DNA of 25,500 bases from Apostichopus japonicus (lineage: Eukaryota > Echinodermata > Holothuroidea > Aspidochirotida > Stichopodidae): assembly GCF_037975245.1 (NCBI RefSeq), contig NC_092573.1:11289501-11315000 (forward strand), read 5' to 3'. A program made the translations under genes and the position numbers. Below are positions 19,984-25,500 of the stretch, one piece after another. Position 1 is the stretch's first letter; every line of letters starts with the position of its first letter. The notes beneath the pieces were generated by a model. That model searched no databases. It saw only the letters and a list, made by a program, of their open reading frames with translations, and was not told the DNA's origin.

Positions 19984-21109
19984 CTACAAGTAAAAGAATA
20001 GAACAAGAAAACATGCAATGAATCCCAAAACATGTCAGGTTTCTTTCATTTTTCTGCAAAAGCTTGAGTCTATAAACAGTATAAAAAAAAAGCATGTTTA
20101 AAGTTTCACCGAAATTTGTTTCAAATTAATTGGAAAATTAAGCCTACCTATAGTCTTTCACTTTTCATGACAGAACATCTTAAATGAAGCATATTTACAT
20201 TGGAAGTCATCATTTCAAAAGAAAAAGATACTTATAGTAGGCCTTCCTTGATAGGTGCAAACAAGGCAAACATTAGGGTACACAACATTAAGCGATGTAT
20301 GAAATATGGGAAACACTATGAAGGTCAAATAAGAATAGGATGTATACAATTACTCTGATCATTATTTTATGTTTACATTTACTTTAATTTTTCTTTTAAC
20401 CTGAATAATGTATGACTGTGAAGTATGGTTTGTACTTGTACTTTGTAGGCTACTTCATTTTGTAGTCGGCAATCACACACAGACCTTACACTGCAAAGTA
20501 ACATTAACAACACAACGTTAGGCCTGTTACCACAATAATGTTAGACCTAGGCTAGGCTACCACAAATTCAAGCGTAATATGGAGTGACAGGCCGTCCAAA
20601 ACGTTCTCTTGTGGTCGTCTAGCGGCCATCGGCTCATATTCTTTAGGCATTGGCATATAAACCAATACCAATACTTATTGCATTGGGCCTGCCTCTCTTA
20701 TACGTTAAGACTCTGTGATGGCCACTTGTGCAAACGCAGTGGACTGTAGTACCAGTAGTACACCTCAATCGAATCGCCATTTGCGGCCATAAAGTTAGGC
20801 CTTATAAATGTTACAATAAGGAGGTAGGCTAGGCCTATATACGCCCAATCATAAACTTGGCATAGCCTAATGTTATATCAGAGCCCATTGGGCATTTACA
20901 TACGTGAATAGACCTATGAAATAAGTGGTAGGCTACCATCACTAAGACGTCGACAGAGGTATTATTTCAAGGAAATTCCCGACGTCATCAGCAAAGACAG
21001 GTTATTGAAAACATGAATGATCACTCAAATTTCATGAAAGGTCGCCATATCAGCTTTCAAATATTCCTTACTCTGGAGAATATTCACAGATTTCAATTCA
21101 GAAACTTAC
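19984..21109 (-). other. Presumed first intron; no upstream coding exon recognised
   Basis: About 1.1 kb between the candidate first-exon donor and the acceptor at 19985. It is rich in TAGGCCT/AGGCCTA words (20520-20910). I looked on the minus strand for an exon ending in phase 0 with family-like sequence and found none. The N-terminal half of the family protein appears to be missing. Confidence 0.45.
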
Positions 21110-21222
21110 GTCTGCCGGTGGAACGTTCGTCAGCTGTCACGTCTAGCGATGCGATATGCAACTATTTGGTTATAACCAATAGCGTTGTTGCATGTTACTG
21201 ACGTCACCGCCTTCAGCCAATC
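21104..21222 (-). promoter_or_regulatory. Candidate promoter and non-coding exon 1 of the transposon gene
   Basis: A consensus cAMP-response element TGACGTCA lies at 21199-21206 and CCAAT boxes at 21176-21180 and 21217-21221 (+ orientation, read as ATTGG by the minus-strand gene). The segment is clearly richer in CpG than its surroundings. Downstream on the minus strand the sequence GGCAGAC|GTAAGT gives a strong 5' splice site at 21109-21104, so exon 1 would be short and without a useful ATG. CRE plus CCAAT is typical of TATA-less, bidirectional or germline/housekeeping promoters. No TATA box was seen. The start site is not determinable. Confidence 0.5.
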
Positions 21223-21244
21223 AAAAGTTAATACGAAACTTTCA

Positions 21245-21390
21245 GCACTTAACAAGTGCAGTGCGTCACAACTGCGGCGATAGCACTTTGGTATGGTGCA
21301 AGTTATTTAACACTTGAAGGTTGAGATACTAGCTCTTAAAGTGCTAATTGATGACTAGCACCGTGTTGGAGCTACTAAATTAGCACTTCA
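21245..21390. repeat. Right subterminal GTGCT/AGCAC cluster
   Basis: AGCACT occurs three times, AGTGCT once and AGCACC once within about 145 bp next to the right inverted repeat. It is sparser than the left cluster. Confidence 0.7.
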
Positions 21391-21402
21391 GTTTTTAGAG
21401 TG
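21382..21402 (-). repeat. Right terminal inverted repeat of the 5.27-kb element
   Basis: It ends GTTTTTAGAGTG at 21402, the reverse complement of the left end CACTCTAAAAAC. Confidence 0.85.
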
Positions 21403-22229
21403 TGTTAAGTTTCACTCCTTCTGAAAACGGAATTGAGACACATAAAGTATACATGATTGCAACAGATATGTATTTTTTTTAGCGCGTGGGTCAACAAAAT
21501 CCCAAAACTTAGACATATGTCGCTATTTGAAATACGACCTGGCAATATTTTCTTTCTGGGTTACTTTTCATCAGATAAATTTTTCCTTTTTGCAAGCCAG
21601 GAAAAGGGAGATAAGGTGCAGAAGAGTTTCGTATATATATCACTGCGGCAAAACCATTTTAGTAAAATGTTTCTAAAGTACCTATATACTTTGAAATGGA
21701 GCCTTATTGCCCCCTCCCCCTCCTTTTTGTTTTACTTTTCTCTTCCGTTCATTTCAGTGACGAGACAATGCTATTGTTAATGCTAGATACTGAGTTGACT
21801 TATTTTATTTAAATGTTCCCCCTTTTCATTATCTGCTTAATATTAAGTTATATATCCAAGACTCCATTGTGTTGTTTCATATTTTGTAATTTTATGTTAC
21901 GTGTCTCTAACACCTCTATATAGAACGAGATTAATAAAGTGTACATTTAACATTTTGCAGTAGACTTATTAACATTGAAGAAGCAAGGTTGTATGCGTAA
22001 TTTATCATTTTGTTGCAAAATGTTGAATTGCCGAGATTTATTATTATGAGTGATTCGTTTATCATTTTTCTACAAATTGTTAAAAAATTATGACTTTCTG
22101 ACGTGGGCATAATTTATCTTTTTATTTTTTGGGATAGGGGTGGGGGCTGGGGATCGCTTTTTGAAATGGCGAGATATGATCAATTTGCAATATTTAATAT
22201 TTATTTGGTATCTATCAAATCTTGACGCT
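21403..22229. other. Intergenic, no gene seen
   Basis: The open frame at 21457-21780 (+) has no motif and ends in a proline/phenylalanine-rich low-complexity stretch. An AATAAA lies at about 21931. A G-rich patch at 22131-22153 (GGGATAGGGGTGGGGG) could form a quadruplex on the + strand. Confidence 0.4.
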
Positions 22230-22273
<44 letters not shown>

Positions 22274-22280
22274 TAGATAT

Positions 22281-22314
<34 letters not shown>

Positions 22315-22334
22315 GACAGATGATTAGGCCTATG

Positions 22335-22373
<39 letters not shown>
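22230..22373. repeat. Two (TA)n microsatellites separated by a short unique segment
   Basis: TA arrays at 22230-22311 and 22335-22373 with TAGA interruptions. No SINE body adjoins them. Confidence 0.95.
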
Positions 22374-22376
<3 letters not shown>

Positions 22377-22688
22377 GTAAAGGACACTCTTAAAACTAAA
22401 CGTCCGCCATTATATCATCCTTTCCAATTGTTTTATTCTGTTTTTTATGTTTTTAAACATTACTATTACTATACTACAAATTATATTGTCATAGAAATGA
22501 GTGCAAGTTTTCGAAACTGAAATATAGCTAGCAATTGTGTATATTAAATGTAATAATTCAGGGGCGTATCCAGGATTTTCCAATAGGGGGGGCGCCAGGC
22601 ATGAATGATCGCCGTCCTGGGGGATGGGTCTAAGGGGAGGGGTGTACAATTTTTGCTTTCAAAGAAGGGCTGAAATGCAAAATGGTGT

Positions 22689-23553
22689 CATATGCATGGG
22701 TGGCGATCCGTACTTTCGAGTGGGGGGGGGGGAGGGATATGACCTTGTTGACTATCTAAGCGTAGCGCCACCATGGGTTGGCGCGAAGCGTACAAGAAAA
22801 TTTTGGGATTAACAAACCCTCTAGATGGCCGGAAACGGCACTTCCCGAGGTTTCCAAGCGGCATATACCCAACTTTAAAATAGAGATGTCATGTCCGAAA
22901 TATCTCATAATCAGGATCCAAAATACTTCTTTTTTTTTTAATTTCGGGTGTTATTTTGGGAAAATTGCCCCTGTCAATCTTGTTTCAGGCGCAACGTTAG
23001 AATGTTCGAGAGCTCTGTTATATTATTCGATGAAGAAAATGGCCTCATGCAGGCTATTATAGGCCTATACACATGCAATACACAATTGCACATAGTTACA
23101 TTCCTAGGTACCGATTGCTAGGGCATCCAGGTGAAACGTGTATTAAGCATTACCCTGGTTACATGAGATTCTCAGCTGTTCGAGGGAACATGTACGTGTG
23201 TAGGCCTACTATAGGGCCTATATGAATACTATGAGGGTGCATATATGTACTATATCAATACCGTGGGCGCAATAATACATTTTGTTGTTATAGGGCCAAT
23301 GAAGCCTACAGTCAACTATTTTTGCTTTATAAAGACGCTTTATTTGAAAAGATCGCACTGCGTTTATGGTAGGCGAGAAATGAACCTAAAAAAGAGCCGT
23401 ACATTAACGAAGATGCATAAATGTAGGCATGAAAATATTCTTATCCATGGCATTTGGTGGGGAGGGGGGATATGGTGCATTACATCCCCTCCACCCATTT
23501 TCATGGGGGGATATATCCCCCCTCCACCCAGGATCGCCGCCCATGGCCATATG
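22689..23553. repeat. Inner inverted repeat within the hAT-like element
   Basis: CATATGCATGGGTGGCGATC at 22689 faces, in reverse complement, CATATGGCCATGGGCGGCGA (then TCC) ending at 23553. On both sides a G-rich run (GAGTGGGGGG or GGTGGAGGGGGG) follows. This may be a nested element of 865 bp or a subterminal repeat of the outer one. Confidence 0.6.
23505..23522. repeat. Perfect palindrome G6-ATATAT-C6
   Basis: 18-bp perfect palindrome inside the hAT-like element, next to a hairpin of GGTGGGG...CCCCTCCACCC at 23456-23497. Confidence 0.85.
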
Positions 23554-23749
23554 TGATCCATTTTTCGACCTTAATAATAAGCAACATTTCCAGTAAATAT
23601 GGACACAAAATGCACAATTTAGTATGGCTGGCATGTCATTTAGTGTTTATAGTGATAATACAAACACAATTACCATCTATGTTTCTAAAACCATTATGCC
23701 GCCGAACTTCGCCAGAACCTTTTTTTGGCAAACAAAAAATAAAGCATAC

Positions 23750-23832
23750 GGGAGGGGGGGGGGGGGGGTTGAGCGATCACCGACATCTCACATAAAGGTC
23801 GTCATCAATTTTTTTTTTTTTTTTTTTTTTTT
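23750..23832. repeat. Poly-G run and T24 run
   Basis: A run of about 15 Gs ending at 23768 and a homopolymer T tract at 23809-23832, both inside the hAT-like element. Both are prone to sequencing length error. Confidence 0.9.
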
Positions 23833-23891
23833 GGTGACGGCCAATAGGGGGGGCGCGCGCCTGTTGCGCCCCCCCCCTGGATACGCCCCTG

Positions 23892-25500
23892 TAATTTACT
23901 AAAAATATGAAGGTAAAATGCAAGAAGTTTTCCCCGTATATAATGATTGAAAGAAGGGACGCGATATCTTAACATATATATACTTGATCAAGTGGTATAA
24001 TCCCCATGCCTTCATGCCTTATTTGATAACGACTATGGATTGTAACATATACTCAACTACTCACTCTTTACTATTAAAAAAAAAAACTTTTTTTAGATTG
24101 GAAAATTATTCACAATTTTAGATTGATTATGAAAAGTCCTTGACATATATTCCACTCATATCAAACTCTGAAAATATATTAATTAAGAAACACCCTCCCA
24201 TAAAAAATAAAAAAGGACGATAATTTAATTACAAAAACATCCCAGATTTGTAAAATCTTTTTAAAGTCGATTCTGTGTTTTATAAATTTTTATATTCTTA
24301 TTACAAAACATTGTCTATTTTTTGGGTATTATTACATTAATTTTTTATAATTATTAACATTTCTTGGCTTTCTATGAATCACATACACTTATAAAGTCGG
24401 CGAAACCTTCGTTATGTATCATATAAAGAAAGGGATTAAAATAATATTAAAATAAGCGAAATGAACGCCTTAAAATGAGTACTCCAAGTATAGGTCATTG
24501 CTTTAATTGAAGGATACAACTTTTTAATACTCTTTGCTATTCCTTTTAAAACACTATCTCACTTTATCAAGCATCATGATTTCACCTTTGCAGTTGACAA
24601 ATGCAGTCATTTTATAACAGCTACCTAGTGGCTACCGTACTGTAAAGGTGTTTTCCTTTTGCTTTGAAATTGAACTAATATGTTACATTTTAAACACACA
24701 CAAAAATGACGGTGTTATAATGTGGAAACCCAAACTGTTACATAACCGGGCACCAGATTTTGAAATAATTACGAAAGCTCATATCCCATAGCAAAACGTT
24801 TTGTTATCTTCTTCGATCCTTTAGTTTCATTTGAAATAACAAAGACGAAGTCAAAGATTTTATTGACTGTTTGATGTTTTTCTATACCGTTAATTAATAC
24901 CCTCTCTAAAACCCTCCCCTCTCCAATCTGTTCTTACAGTGTTCCCTTCCAATTCCTTATTTCGTGAACCCTTCGTAAACCGCCATGTATTTAATTGAGG
25001 AGTTTATTCTGTATTGCTTAGACCATTCAAGCTCTCACGTTTAATTATATCACACTGTCATTAAAATGCTACTTGAAATCATGGAACTTGTTGTCTATAC
25101 GAGAAATTTTGAACGGTCGAAGTAAGATCGAAAGAAGTGTTCCTTTAGACAAAGACAACTATATTTCTAAGTTGCCTAGAATGGTAAAACTATATAGGAA
25201 TTACTCGCTATCATATGAAAAGTATATTTCAAGTGAAAATTGTGATATTTCAATCGATTCTGGATTTTATATTCGAAGAGTTAAGGTCTTATAGGATTAA
25301 AGGGATATTCCGGTCGCTAAATTTGATTGCTGACCAAACTGCTTAGTATACCCCTTTTTACATCCGTATATAGGTGAACGTTACATTCTTGTAGCGTATA
25401 TTGTATATGGTGAACATGTGAATTTGTTTGTTTTTAATTTGGTGATATTATTGTTGATGCATTTGGCAAAAGTAGAGCCAATGATGCCAACGCAGCAATT
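23892..25500. other. AT-rich intergenic sequence, no gene seen
   Basis: The open frame at 25073-25294 (+, 73 codons) is lysine/isoleucine/serine-rich with no domain I recognise and is treated as chance. An A11/T7 near-hairpin lies around 24077-24097. A TTAA followed by AGGGATATTCCGG at 25297-25313 resembles the start of a repeat that leaves the window. Confidence 0.4.

Larger units (their letters stand above)
16130..21402 (-). mobile_element. ~5.27-kb DNA transposon with CACTCTAAAAAC terminal inverted repeats and an internal spliced gene
   Basis: The left end CACTCTAAAAACCAAAGTGC and the reverse complement of the right end CACTCTAAAAACTGAAGTGC match at 19 of 21 positions (21st base T in both). 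Inward of both ends lie clusters of GTGCT/AGCAC words: about 11 in 16130-16320 and 5 in 21248-21387. They are found almost nowhere else in the window. A spliced minus-strand gene with its promoter candidate sits between them. Flanking dinucleotides are TG on both sides (16128-16129 and 21403-21404), a possible 2-bp target duplication that is too short to be decisive. The CACT start and subterminal repeats recall CACTA/EnSpm-type ends, but I see no transposase of that type, so the superfamily is unassigned. Strand is given by the internal gene. Confidence 0.78.
22559..23891. mobile_element. Non-autonomous hAT-like DNA element, ~1.33 kb
   Basis: The left end CAGGGGCGTATCCAGG and the right end CCTGGATACGCCCCTG are exact reverse complements over 16 bp, followed on both sides by CCAATAGGGGGGGCGC-like sequence in opposite orientation (22579-22597 and 23841-23856). 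CAGGGGCGTA-CCAGG ends are a hallmark of hAT-type elements. The flanking 8-mers are TAATAATT and TAATTTAC, which share only TAAT, so a clean 8-bp target duplication is not shown. Inside are a second inverted repeat (22689-22709 against 23531-23553), an 18-bp palindrome at 23505-23522, a poly-G and a T24 run. No transposase frame is present. The open frames inside are glycine/proline-rich products of the G/C runs. Confidence 0.78.

Noticed and set aside
21013-21201. 62-codon + strand open frame near the transposon's right end
   Set aside because: It overlaps the promoter/exon 1 candidate on the other strand and shows no motif.
16113-21408. TTAA on both flanks as a piggyBac/Kolobok-style target site
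   Set aside because: TTAA occurs near both ends but at different distances from the inverted repeats (7 and 2 bases), so it is not a symmetric duplication.
23245-23902. Gly/Pro-rich open frames inside the hAT-like element
   Set aside because: They arise from poly-G/poly-C runs and inverted repeats. No transposase motif is seen.

Overview
This is eukaryotic, almost certainly animal, DNA. It is AT-rich, has very little coding sequence, and carries long (TA)n microsatellites, several tRNA-derived SINE copies, short inverted-repeat elements and genes with GT-AG introns. The mix of SINEs, frequent TAGGCCTA-like motifs, a rhodopsin-class GPCR end and a protein family known from fish, cnidarians and echinoderms suggests a marine invertebrate. 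An echinoderm is my best guess, at moderate to low confidence. Nothing here looks prokaryotic, so operons and Shine-Dalgarno sites do not apply.

Layout. At the left edge (1-345, + strand) is the last part of a class A GPCR: the end of intracellular loop 3, TM6 with CWAP, TM7 with NPFIY, and a short tail. From 346 to about 16.1 kb I see no gene. This stretch holds (TA)n arrays, a diverged 144-bp tandem repeat (2.6-2.9 kb), a long tRNA-derived SINE (4.05-4.43 kb), a small inverted-repeat element inside (TA)n (7.60-7.89 kb), a tRNA-like block (10.6-10.7 kb), a 47-bp-arm palindrome (12.48-12.65 kb), a cluster of two further SINE families (14.3-15.8 kb) and a 155-bp inverted-repeat element (15.10-15.25 kb).

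The main object is a roughly 5.27-kb DNA transposon at 16130-21402. It is bounded by near-identical terminal inverted repeats that begin CACTCTAAAAAC, followed inward on both sides by clusters of GTGCT/AGCAC words. Inside it, on the minus strand, I can join three coding exons (19983-19827, 18579-18461, 17948-17616) through good splice sites with matching phases. The joined product resembles the C-terminal part of the large 'uncharacterized / SAMD3-like' protein family of aquatic animals. One in-frame TAG in the middle exon interrupts it, and no N-terminal half was found. A CpG-richer segment with a CRE (TGACGTCA), two CCAAT boxes and a strong 5' splice site lies just inside the right end and is a candidate promoter plus non-coding first exon. 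The whole transcription unit appears to fit between the two inverted repeats, so the gene travels with the element.

Right of it, 21.4-22.2 kb is featureless, 22.2-22.4 kb is (TA)n, and 22559-23891 is a non-autonomous hAT-like element (termini CAGGGGCGTATCCAGG) with a second inverted repeat inside. The last 1.6 kb is AT-rich with no gene I can support.

No link in function is visible between the GPCR and the transposon gene. The window is best read as one gene end followed by a repeat-filled intergenic region containing a mobile element with its own spliced gene.
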